Shown one piece after another: positions 6,231 through 13,753 of a DNA stretch of 16,338 bases. The stretch is from CAYSPU01 sp964432995 (GTDB lineage Bacteria > Verrucomicrobiota > Verrucomicrobiia > Limisphaerales > JAHDYP01). Position 1 is the stretch's first letter; the number at the start of each line of letters is the position of its first letter. A model generated the notes under the pieces. That model saw only the letters and a program-made list of their open reading frames with translations, did no database searches and had not been told where the DNA came from. The stretch is from contig CAYSPU010000129.1 of assembly GCA_964432995.1 (NCBI GenBank), positions 1 to 16,338 on the forward strand. The letters are read 5' to 3'. The translations under genes and the position numbers were made by a program.

Positions 6231-9053
6231 TCAGCGGTCGATGCTGGACTGGAACTCGTAGCGGCCGGAGCCGGCCTCGAACACGGCCATCGAGTCTTCG
6301 TGGCGCACGAATTTCAGGCCCGGAACCTGCGCGGCCTGCCGACCCGATTCGCGGACGGCGCCGGCATCGCGGGCGGGAACGTACACCGTAGCCGAGGTGT
6401 TGTGGGGAATCACGACGGTCCAGTCGAAGCCGGTCCCATCGTTGCGGCGGGTCTGGCGCCATTCACTGATGATGGGACCGTGGGCGGAATCGTGCATGGC
6501 CTTCACCCATTCCAGTTCGCGGGGCACATCGGGACGAAGAACGAAGTGCCGGAAAGCCGGGTGTGCCGGGTCCAACCGGATACCACCCAGGCCGCGGTAG
6601 AGCCATTCCTCAACGTGGCCGAGCATGCAGTGGTTCTGCGAGGTCGCCGGATTGGCGTCCCAGGTCTCGACGAGCGACGTGGCGCCTTTCTTGAGCTGGT
6701 ACGCGTAGCCCGGCCCCGTGTCCTGGACGAGCATGTCGTAAAGCACGTCGCCGCGCCCGTTGTCCGCGAGGGCGCGGACGAGGTAGACGAAGCCGACATC
6801 GCCGGCGGTGACGCGGTTCTGGTGGGCGCGGATATCGCGGACGAGATGGTCCAGGATTGCGGCCCGGTGTTCGGGTTCGGCGAGGCCGAGGGCGATGGGG
6901 ATGGCGTTGGCGGCCTGGCTGTTCCGGTCGTAGCTGTGCTGGTCGGGATGATAGAACGCCTTCTGGAAGGCCTGGCGGACTACCGCGGCCCGGCGGGCGA
7001 AGGCGTCGGCCTCGCCGGGGCGGCTCAGGATGCGGGCGGTTCGTTCGAGGATGGTCAGGTTGTTGAAGAGCATGGCGGTGCCGGTTAACCCCAGCGAGGT
7101 CAACTGCGACGGGCCGGGGCCCTTCGGCCCCACGTCACACCAGTCGCCCAAGCCGTAGGCGACGATGCCTTGGGCGTCGGCGCGCGCGGCCAGGTAGTCG
7201 GTGTAACGCCGCATCGTGTCGTAGTTCTCCTCGAGGGCGCGGCGGTCGCCGTAGGTCTCCCAGAGAATCCAGGGGTTGGCCACGCAGGCCGAGCCCCACT
7301 CCGGGCTGTCGCGGAAGCCGCCTTCGAACACGGTGAACTCGGGGGCGATGTCGGGAACCAGGCCGTTGTCGAGTTGGGCCTCGCGCATATCGCGACAGAT
7401 CTTCCGGTAGAAACGGGCGCCGTCGAAGTTGTAGAGGATGCTCGGGGCCAGAAGGTGGGAGACCTCGAGCCAGCCCAGCTTCTCGCGGTGCGGGCAATCG
7501 GTGAGCACGCTCTTGAAGTTGCTGAGAATGGCGGCGCCGATGAGCCGGTGGATGCGGTTGACCAGTTCGTTCGAGCACTCGAAGTGGCCGACGGCGCGGG
7601 CGCCGGTGTGTAGCGGCTCGCCGGTCAAGTGCTCGACGCGCGGCGTGTTGTCCGCCGCGCCGGCGGCGTCGGCCAGCGCGGCGCCTTCCACCTCCACGTA
7701 GCGGAAACCGTAGTAGGTGAACCGCGGGTGCCAGGTCTCGAGACCCTCACCGCGCAACGTGTAGCTGAAGGACACGGGGCCGCCCGAGCTCCGCTGGGTG
7801 ACCCGGCCGCGATCGTCGAGAAGTTCGCCCGGGGTCAGTTTGACCGTGGCTCCTGCGGGTCCGCGGACTTGGAGGCGGGGCCAACCGGAGAAGTTCTGGC
7901 CGAAGTCATAGAGCCAGACGCCATCCCCCACCTTCGTGGCACCGTCGGTCCCGAAGCTGAACGGGACGTCGCCCCCCAGGGGCGACCTCCGGTCGGGGCC
8001 GAAGACCGACCAGGACAGGACGATCGGCTCGACTATTTCGCTGCGGAGCTGACCACCGGGGCTTTCGGCCACGTGGACGGGCGCCCAGGCGCGGTCGTCG
8101 AACTCCGGGCGGTCCCATCCGGCGGGTTCGTGGCGCGCGTCGTAGTCTTCGCCGCCGAAGGTGCAGGAGAAACGGATCGGCCCGTCCTTCCATTTCCAGG
8201 TGCGGTCGCTCGCGATGACCGTCCGCGAGCCGTCGGTGTGCTCGATCTCGAGTTGGCAGATGAGTTTGGGTGGGCCGAACGATCCGGTGAACTTGGTGTA
8301 GCGGCCGCCGACGACGTTGTACATGCCGTTGCCCAGGAGCACGCCGAGAGCGTTCGCGCCGGGTCGCAGCATCGAGGTGACGTCGGTCGTCCGGTAGTAG
8401 CAGGTCTTGCGGTAGTTCGACCAGGAGGGTTCGACGAGTGCCTGGCCGACCTTCTCACCGTTCAGCCGCACCTCGTGTTGGCCGAGGCCGCAAACATGGA
8501 GCAAGGCGCGGCGCACCGGTTGCGACAGGTCGAAGGCGCAGCGAAAGATGGGCATGGCCGGCGCGGTGGTGGCGCCGCCGGGTGCGGATGGTGGTTCCGT
8601 GGGTTCGGCTTGGATCCACTGCGCTTGCCAGTCGGCGGCCTGGAGCAGTCCCATGGTCCAGGAGGCGGGTTGGCTCCAGGCGGGCCCGTTCGGGTCCCGG
8701 GTGCGAACCTTCCAAAAGCACTGCTGCCGCGAAGTGAGCGGCCGACCGCCGTATTCGATCTGGATCGAGGCGTTGGTCAAAACGGAGCCCGAATCCCAGA
8801 GATCGCCCTGGTCCTGCGCGAGTCTCTCCGGGGAGGAGGCGACCAGGACGCGATACGCCCACTGCTGGAACCCGCGACCTCCGGACTGCTCCTCGTTGAT
8901 CCAACTCAGGCGTGGCCTGGGGACATCGACCGCCAACGGTTGATCGGCATTCTCGCACTGCAGCCGGACGGGCGCGGTGTTTCCCACCAGGACCGCCATT
9001 CCGGCCAGCAGCAGTCCGATGAGGAGAAATGCGGTGCGGCGCGTGGAGTTCAT
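6231..9053 (-). CDS. Secreted alpha-L-rhamnosidase, glycoside hydrolase family 78
   Basis: The enzyme has 940 residues and should release terminal alpha-L-rhamnose from polysaccharides or glycosides with inversion. Residues 1-27 are a Sec signal peptide (MNSTRRTAFLLIGLLLAGMA, likely cut after VGNTA) with no lipobox, so it is periplasmic or exported. Beta-sandwich domains come first, including the Bac_rhamnosid_N region at about 165-330 (LNGEKVGQ, GNGMYNVVGGRY). The (alpha/alpha)6 barrel spans about 485-825: DCPHREKLGW from 519 with Asp519 and Glu524 as catalytic candidates, GLGDWCD from 634, and SLVETWDA from 793 with Glu796 as the likely base. A C-terminal beta-domain follows. The third acidic residue of the DCPxRE motif region is not conserved, reading LEV in place of xGD. 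Its ATG overlaps the SIS gene stop as ATGA, so the two are translationally coupled. Confidence 0.95.
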   Translation of the reverse strand: MNSTRRTAFLLIGLLLAGMAVLVGNTAPVRLQCENADQPLAVDVPRPRLSWINEEQSGGRGFQQWAYRVLVASSPERLAQDQGDLWDSGSVLTNASIQIEYGGRPLTSRQQCFWKVRTRDPNGPAWSQPASWTMGLLQAADWQAQWIQAEPTEPPSAPGGATTAPAMPIFRCAFDLSQPVRRALLHVCGLGQHEVRLNGEKVGQALVEPSWSNYRKTCYYRTTDVTSMLRPGANALGVLLGNGMYNVVGGRYTKFTGSFGPPKLICQLEIEHTDGSRTVIASDRTWKWKDGPIRFSCTFGGEDYDARHEPAGWDRPEFDDRAWAPVHVAESPGGQLRSEIVEPIVLSWSVFGPDRRSPLGGDVPFSFGTDGATKVGDGVWLYDFGQNFSGWPRLQVRGPAGATVKLTPGELLDDRGRVTQRSSGGPVSFSYTLRGEGLETWHPRFTYYGFRYVEVEGAALADAAGAADNTPRVEHLTGEPLHTGARAVGHFECSNELVNRIHRLIGAAILSNFKSVLTDCPHREKLGWLEVSHLLAPSILYNFDGARFYRKICRDMREAQLDNGLVPDIAPEFTVFEGGFRDSPEWGSACVANPWILWETYGDRRALEENYDTMRRYTDYLAARADAQGIVAYGLGDWCDVGPKGPGPSQLTSLGLTGTAMLFNNLTILERTARILSRPGEADAFARRAAVVRQAFQKAFYHPDQHSYDRNSQAANAIPIALGLAEPEHRAAILDHLVRDIRAHQNRVTAGDVGFVYLVRALADNGRGDVLYDMLVQDTGPGYAYQLKKGATSLVETWDANPATSQNHCMLGHVEEWLYRGLGGIRLDPAHPAFRHFVLRPDVPRELEWVKAMHDSAHGPIISEWRQTRRNDGTGFDWTVVIPHNTSATVYVPARDAGAVRESGRQAAQVPGLKFVRHEDSMAVFEAGSGRYEFQSSIDR

Positions 9054-10120
9054 TCAATGGTGGTGATTTTGGATGCCAGGACGAACTTGCCCGCCTCGCG
9101 GCCCTCATTGGCCGCCAACGCCAGAGTGATCATCTCGACGGGGAGCATCTCGAGAATCGGGCGGACACACTCGGGGGCCTGCGGCAGACAGAACGGTCCA
9201 GCCGCGGCGCCGGCAGCGATGACCGCGGCGCGGCCGCCGGCGCGGACGACGTCCGCCGCCAGGCGCGCGTTCAGAGCGGCAGTGTTTGCATCCCCGAGGA
9301 ATACCGCGACAAATGTCTTCGGGCTGAGCATTTCGAAAGGGCCGTGACGGAAAGCCGCGCTGCTCATGCCTTCGGCCGGGAGATGGGTGGACTCCTTGGT
9401 GATCAGACCGGCGACACCTGCGGCGGCGAGAGAGGCACCGCGTCCGGTGAAGAACACGTTGCGGACACCGCGCAGTTGGGAGCGCAGGCTGGTGACGTGC
9501 ACCCGCCAATCCTGCAGGTAACGGGCCGTGGCTGGCGCTGCCGCCCCGAGTTCTGTCCGCAACGCCGGGAGATCCTTCTGGCGCAGAATGCCCGAGAGCC
9601 AGGTGAGCGCGGCCAGCGCCGCCAGGTACGTCTTGCAGGAAACACTGAACTCCTTCCCCGCCCGGGTGAACAGGGCGGTGGTGGCCCGTCGCGCCAGGGG
9701 AGATCCGGGCGTGTTGGTGACGCCGATGACGTCCACACCCTTGGTGAGGCGATCGAGCAAGCGGACGATTTCGACGCTGGCGCCCGATTGCGACACCACC
9801 ACGAGCAACGTTCGACGCCGCAGCAGTGAGGCTTGGTGATAGAGCAGGTCGGATGTCTCCACCATGCGGGCGGGGAAACCCTGGGTGATCAGATCGAGGT
9901 GCAACGGGTGCAGCCCGTGAAATGAGGACCCCATTCCGGTCAACACCACCCGGTCGTAGCCGCCCCGGGCCAGCCGGCGCGTCAACCGCTGCAGCACCGG
10001 CGGCACGTCCAGAGTGGCGATCGTCTCCTCGAGCGCCGGCGGTTGGGCGAGGATGTCGTGGAGATAACCGCCTTCAATGACCCCGGCTCGGGGCGAGGTC
10101 TCCTTCGAAGTCCTTTTCAT
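9050..10120 (-). CDS. GlmS-like double-SIS sugar isomerase/deaminase, no glutaminase domain
   Basis: The protein has 356 residues. ATG at 10120 is chosen because family similarity begins soon after it; an upstream ATG at 10180 would run into a palindromic repeat. Two SIS domains are present: the first at about 45-175 with VVLTGMGSSF, VVSQSGASVEIVRLL, GVTNTPGSPLA and the SVSCKTYLA loop; the second at about 215-340 with FTGRGASLAAAGVAGL, KESTHLPAEGMSS and FRHGPFE. The C-terminus ends KITTIE, like the GlmS tail. The N-terminal Cys glutaminase domain is absent, so it cannot use glutamine. Relatives of this shape are amino-sugar-phosphate isomerases or deaminases, or deglycases such as FrlB; the substrate cannot be told from sequence. 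Coupling to a rhamnosidase suggests a role in using sugars freed from glycans. It acts in the cytoplasm. Confidence 0.88.
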   Translation of the reverse strand: MKRTSKETSPRAGVIEGGYLHDILAQPPALEETIATLDVPPVLQRLTRRLARGGYDRVVLTGMGSSFHGLHPLHLDLITQGFPARMVETSDLLYHQASLLRRRTLLVVVSQSGASVEIVRLLDRLTKGVDVIGVTNTPGSPLARRATTALFTRAGKEFSVSCKTYLAALAALTWLSGILRQKDLPALRTELGAAAPATARYLQDWRVHVTSLRSQLRGVRNVFFTGRGASLAAAGVAGLITKESTHLPAEGMSSAAFRHGPFEMLSPKTFVAVFLGDANTAALNARLAADVVRAGGRAAVIAAGAAAGPFCLPQAPECVRPILEMLPVEMITLALAANEGREAGKFVLASKITTIE

Positions 10121-10173
10121 GCGAGTCACCAGGTGCGGCGTTGGCAGTGTCGGCTCGTGGGGTGTGGCAGAAA

Positions 10174-10233
10174 CCCTCACCCGCCCTGGCGGGCACCCTC
10201 TCCCATCGGATGGGAGAGGGTGGGGGGTGAGGG
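10174..10233. repeat. Nested perfect palindrome between AlgJ-like and SIS genes
   Basis: The outer arms ccctcaccc (10174-10182) and gggtgaggg (10225-10233) enclose a small cccg/cggg hairpin and an inner perfect 12-bp stem, accctctcccat (10195-10206) with atgggagagggt (10210-10221), around a 3-base loop. It lies downstream of the AlgJ-like gene and upstream of the SIS gene. It could end or attenuate transcription between the two minus-strand units, or stabilise the 3' end of the upstream mRNA, but it lacks a T-tract. A related element lies at 13563-13616. Confidence 0.8.
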
Positions 10234-10352
10234 AACACGGTGCGTCGGATGGCGACGATGAGCAATGATGGCAAACGCAGGCACGGGTTGAAGTTTAGGC
10301 AAGAGTGGTGGCACGCGCAAGGCGACGCGCGAAGCAGTGACGCGGCGCGATC

Positions 10353-11654
10353 TCAGTTCAGTTTGTCCGGCAGAGGCACGTCTTCCCAGCCGGCGGCGCC
10401 GAGGGCGATGTCGCGCTCGACGAACTCCCAGACGACGACCTTCTTGCCTTCGAGGATTTCGGGGTTGGTGCTGAGCCGCCGGCGGACGTCGGTGGAGGCA
10501 CCACCGTCGCTGACGATGGCATCGACCGGCGACTGCAGGGCGAGGGCGAGATGGGAGACGAATCCGGCGGACCCGGGGAGAAGCCGTTTGGTGCCGGCTG
10601 AGACCGAAGTCGCGCCCGCAGTGACCAGATCGCCGAGCGAGGCGGGTTCGGCGTACTGATAGATCCGGCTGAAGCTGTCGCCGAGGACCAGAACCGAGGC
10701 CTGTTGTCCCGGATAACGGTAGGTGCCGGGGCGGTCGGAGGCGGCGGGCACCAATGGTCCCAGAATCGGATCGACCACTCGCAGGCAGTCGACCGTTTGT
10801 CGCGGGAACGCCCCGCGCCAGGCGGGGATTTGCATCATATCGAGGACATCGCCGCACCGCGCGACGCGGGCCGGCTCGGTTCGGAACTCCTTGGCGGCGG
10901 CCGGGGCAAGCGCCAGTTCGCGAAGGCGCGTCGCCACGGCGGTGGCCGCCAACTGGGCACCCTGGGGAGTCCAGTGGGTGTCCTGCGCCAGGTAGAGCGG
11001 GGTGTGGGCTGCCCCCGGAGGGGTGCCCGTCCGCGCCGCGCCGAACGTCGCGAAGAGGTTCACCGTGCGGACGTCCTCGCGTTCCAGGGCGCGGAGCAGC
11101 TCCAAGGTGGGCGACGCGACGGGATGCCGACGACCGGTCTCGCGCCGCGTAACTTGATCCGGATAGACGCTCGGCTTTCCCGGAACGGGCACCACGAGCA
11201 GCGCGATGTCGCGCTCCCGGAGTTGGTCGCGAAAACGGACGATGGCCCGCGCGACCGATTCGCGGCGGGTGGCACCCGTGGAAGGCGCAATCCAGACGGA
11301 ATCGGCGGGAGGTGTATCGCGGCGGTTGGGTTCGACGAGGTAGCGCAGATCCGGACGATAGAAAAGCCACTCGTCGCGACCGGGAACTCCCTTGGATCCG
11401 GTGTCGCTCAGGGCGTGGAAGAGGAATGCCTGCAACGGCGGCCGAAGCTGTTGCCGGAACCAGGACTTCTCTTCGAGGGTGTGCTCGAATTGGCGCAGGG
11501 TGGCGGCGGTGGGCCAGTGGCGCACAACGTCGGTGGCTTGCACCCGTTGTCCGCGGGCGAGTTCGAGGGCGGTCTGCGTGATCGGCACGGCCGTGATCAA
11601 GGCCAGAAAGCCGGTGACCAGGAACAACTCGCTATGTCGGGTGGCATTGGGCAT
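10353..11654 (-). CDS. AlgJ/AlgX-like SGNH acetyltransferase for polysaccharide O-acetylation
   Basis: The protein has 433 residues, starting at the ATG at 11654, five bases after the MBOAT stop. The longer open frame upstream overlaps the MBOAT gene and is not coding. An N-terminal hydrophobic segment at about 9-26 anchors it or serves as signal. The extracytoplasmic part has the SGNH-type catalytic motifs of the AlgJ/AlgX/WssI group: DTHW at 225-228 (Asp225, His227) and VLVLGDSFS at 321-329 with Ser327 as nucleophile. EWLFYRPDLRYL at 95-106 is also typical. In the alginate system the MBOAT protein passes acetyl groups across the membrane and AlgJ/AlgX-type enzymes transfer them to the polymer. 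Alginate itself is not implied, since no alginate synthesis gene is present here and the polymer is unknown. Confidence 0.88.
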   Translation of the reverse strand: MPNATRHSELFLVTGFLALITAVPITQTALELARGQRVQATDVVRHWPTAATLRQFEHTLEEKSWFRQQLRPPLQAFLFHALSDTGSKGVPGRDEWLFYRPDLRYLVEPNRRDTPPADSVWIAPSTGATRRESVARAIVRFRDQLRERDIALLVVPVPGKPSVYPDQVTRRETGRRHPVASPTLELLRALEREDVRTVNLFATFGAARTGTPPGAAHTPLYLAQDTHWTPQGAQLAATAVATRLRELALAPAAAKEFRTEPARVARCGDVLDMMQIPAWRGAFPRQTVDCLRVVDPILGPLVPAASDRPGTYRYPGQQASVLVLGDSFSRIYQYAEPASLGDLVTAGATSVSAGTKRLLPGSAGFVSHLALALQSPVDAIVSDGGASTDVRRRLSTNPEILEGKKVVVWEFVERDIALGAAGWEDVPLPDKLN

Positions 11655-11659
11655 CGGGT

Positions 11660-13066
11660 TCAGAACTGGAAGTAGAGGAAGGGATTGAAGGCCTGGGTGA
11701 ACATGGTCATGACAGAGAAGACAAACAGGGGCAGCAGGAGGGCGACGCGGCCCCACGTCTGCGGCCGCAACGACCAATCGTGCGCCTGCCGGGGCTGGAA
11801 CACGAGGATCGCGCCGATCCCCATCACCAGAAGGTGCATGGGGGTGTAGATGTCCGCGGCCAAAAGGGAAGCGGTTTCGCCGGCGCGGGCCAACCCGAAC
11901 ATGGCGCCGTAGTAGTGACCGGCCGCGGTGAGATTGTCCGCTCGGAACAGGACCCAGGACAACAGCATGAGGAGGAAGGTCACCCCGAGGCGGGCGGCGC
12001 GCGGCCAGGCGTGGTAGACGCTCTCCTTGCCGCGGCGGCGTTCCCAGGCAAGCAGCAGTCCGTGGTAGGCGCCCCAGACGATGAAGTTCCACTTCGCGCC
12101 ATGCCACAGTCCGCCGAGGAGCATCACGACGGTGAGGTTGACGTAGGTGCGCGTCTCGCCGTGCCGGTTGCCGCCGAGCGGGAAGTAGAGGTAATCGCGC
12201 AGGACACTCGAGAGGGAAATGTGCCAGCGGCGCCACAGGTCGGTGATGCTCTCCGAACGGTAAGGCGCGTCGAAGTTCTTGAAAAACTCGAACCCCAGCA
12301 TGCGTCCGAGGCCGACGGCCATATCCGAGTAACCGCAGAAATCGAAGTAGATCTGAAAGGCATAGGCCAGCACGCCCACCCACGCGTCCAGCGCCAAAGG
12401 CGCCGCGGCGCCGAAGACGGAATCGGCCACGTGCCCGCACGGGTTGGCCAGGAGAGTCTTCTTCGCGAATCCGAGGACGAAGATGCTGATGCCGGAGGCG
12501 AACCGCGTGACGGTGTGCTCGCGGCAGGCGAGTTGGGCGGCCAGCGTTTTGTAGCGGATGATGGGGCCTGCCACCAGGTCGGGGAACAACGCCACGAACG
12601 CCGAAAAGTCCGTGAACGACCGCGCCGGCGTGGCGTGGCCGCGATACAGGTCGACGATGTAGGTCAGCGAGTGGAACGTGTAAAAGGAGATGCCGATCGG
12701 CAGCACCACGCGGAGCACCCGAAACGGTTCGGCTCCGACCAGGTCGAGTAGCTCATTCAGGGACTCGGCCGCGAAGACGTAGTACTTGAAAAAGCCGAGG
12801 ATGCTGAGGTTGGTGATGACGCAGGCGGCGACGGCGGTCTGGCGCTGGGTCGGGGTGGCACCGGGGCGGGTGATGACGCGGCCCCAGGTGAAGTCCATGA
12901 CGGTGGTGAACAGCATGAGGCAGACGAACCAGGGCTGCCACCAGCCGTAGAAGAGGTAGCTGGCCAGGGTGATCCACAGATTGCGCCAGCGGTAGGGCAG
13001 GTTGAAGTAAACCAGCAGAAAGACCGGCAGGAAGTAGAAGACGAAAATGTGCGTCGTGAAAACCAT
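11660..13066 (-). CDS. MBOAT-family O-acyltransferase, AlgI-like
   Basis: This is a 468-residue polytopic membrane protein, of normal length for AlgI/DltB-like MBOAT enzymes. Characteristic stretches are VLPIGISFYTFHSLTYIVDLY (from 121), FDFCGYSDMAVGLGRMLGF (from 241), LWRRWHISLS (277-286, His282) and GGLWHGAKWNFIVWG (318-332) with His322, the conserved histidine of the family active site. It should take an acyl group, normally acetyl, from a cytoplasmic donor and deliver it to the outer side for attachment to a surface polysaccharide. The AlgJ-like gene five bases downstream is the expected partner, so the two form an operon. The ribosome-binding site ahead of the ATG is weak. Upstream is a 690-bp repeat region that should contain its promoter unless transcription comes through from the genes beyond. 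Confidence 0.95.
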   Translation of the reverse strand: MVFTTHIFVFYFLPVFLLVYFNLPYRWRNLWITLASYLFYGWWQPWFVCLMLFTTVMDFTWGRVITRPGATPTQRQTAVAACVITNLSILGFFKYYVFAAESLNELLDLVGAEPFRVLRVVLPIGISFYTFHSLTYIVDLYRGHATPARSFTDFSAFVALFPDLVAGPIIRYKTLAAQLACREHTVTRFASGISIFVLGFAKKTLLANPCGHVADSVFGAAAPLALDAWVGVLAYAFQIYFDFCGYSDMAVGLGRMLGFEFFKNFDAPYRSESITDLWRRWHISLSSVLRDYLYFPLGGNRHGETRTYVNLTVVMLLGGLWHGAKWNFIVWGAYHGLLLAWERRRGKESVYHAWPRAARLGVTFLLMLLSWVLFRADNLTAAGHYYGAMFGLARAGETASLLAADIYTPMHLLVMGIGAILVFQPRQAHDWSLRPQTWGRVALLLPLFVFSVMTMFTQAFNPFLYFQF

Positions 13067-13269
13067 GGCCCGCCGTCAGCAAGGTGAAAGCGCGTTCGAC
13101 GCAGCGGAGCTCGGAGCGCGCAGCTCGGAGTTCGGGCTCATGGCCTCAACGCGTCTCCAGGTCATCGGGGTGTGGCCCTCCCATGAATTCCCCCGGCCAT
13201 TCTGGGATGTCACTTCGCATGAGAACGGTCGCTCCGTTCCTTTCCCACCCACAGCGGCACCGCAGCGCC

Positions 13270-13332
13270 GCACTCCAGGACGCTCCCGCGCCCTCGAACG
13301 CGCCGCCGGACCGCGCCCGCGTCTTGGAGTGC
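13270..13332. repeat. Long inverted repeat with 14-bp arms
   Basis: The arms gcactccaggacgc (13270-13283) and gcgtcttggagtgc (13319-13332) are reverse complements with one mismatch, which would be a G-U pair in RNA. Imperfect pairing extends outward to about 13255 and 13347. The 35-base loop is GC-rich and can fold further. On either strand it reads as ALQDA...VLEC-like peptide, which produces false open frames. Confidence 0.75.
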
Positions 13333-13442
13333 GCTGCCGCCGCGGCGCTTTCCCTTTGCCTGAGCCTTTCCGTGGGCTGTTCTCAGGGTAAACTCTCCAT
13401 GCCTGCGTCCCCCTCCCCATGAACCTCCCGTTTGAGGTAGGA

Positions 13443-13460
13443 ACGCCCGGCCTCGGGCGT
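13443..13460. repeat. Compact 7-bp hairpin
   Basis: acgcccg (13443-13449) and cgggcgt (13454-13460) form a perfect stem with loop gcct. It sits between the two larger repeat elements of the gap. There is no T-tract on either strand, so terminator function is doubtful. Confidence 0.55.
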
Positions 13461-13562
13461 CCGGCGGTTCCCGAGGACGAGACGTGATGACCTGGACGCA
13501 CGGGGCCGCGCGTCCCCACCCGCCTGTTCCGGGGCGCAACGCCCGAATGCCTTCGGCGGGCG

Positions 13563-13682
13563 CTCACCCCGTCCCTCTCCCCCTGGGAGGGGGAGAGGGT
13601 GGCGTAGCCGGGTGAGGGGGATACGCCCCGGGTCCCAGGCTCCACGCTGCCCCCTATGCCTCGGGGAGAGGGAGGGGGTGAG
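13563..13682. repeat. CT/AG-rich palindrome set with alternative pairing partners
   Basis: An 11-bp perfect stem pairs ccctctccccc (13573-13583) with gggggagaggg (13589-13599), flanked by outer arms ctcaccc (13563-13569) and gggtgag (13610-13616). The left side ctcaccccgtccctctcccc (13563-13582) is also complementary, with one mismatch in 20, to 13663-13682. The left arm therefore has two mutually exclusive partners. It belongs to the same type as the palindrome at 10174-10233. Confidence 0.75.
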
Positions 13683-13753
13683 GCGGTGAGGACCATGCGG
13701 CGGCGCAGTTTCAATCGGGGATCCTGGTGACGAGCGATGCGAGTTCCGGCATG

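Larger units (their letters stand above)
13067..13753. other. 690-bp gap with three palindromic elements upstream of the MBOAT operon
   Basis: No gene is supported. From left to right it holds a long imperfect inverted repeat (core 13270-13332), a compact hairpin (13443-13460) and a set of competing CT/AG-rich palindromes (13563-13682). Open frames on both strands (for example a plus frame with CSQGKLS near its end) follow the repeats and show no gene family. The promoter of the MBOAT/AlgJ operon is expected near 13070-13200, but no convincing box was found. Confidence 0.6.

Noticed and set aside
7629..9347. 572-codon plus-strand frame
   Set aside because: It is antisense to the clearly coding GH78 gene and crosses into the SIS gene; it is a high-GC shadow.
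11655..12440. Upstream extension of the AlgJ-like frame to give 695 residues
   Set aside because: The extension overlaps the MBOAT gene in another frame and is Arg/Pro-rich. The ATG at 11654 directly after the MBOAT stop gives a normal signal/anchor segment.
13076..13714. 212-codon minus frame and 112-codon plus frame upstream of the MBOAT gene
   Set aside because: The coding potential comes from palindromic repeats that stay open on both strands; composition is Arg/Ser/Pro-rich and no motif is seen.
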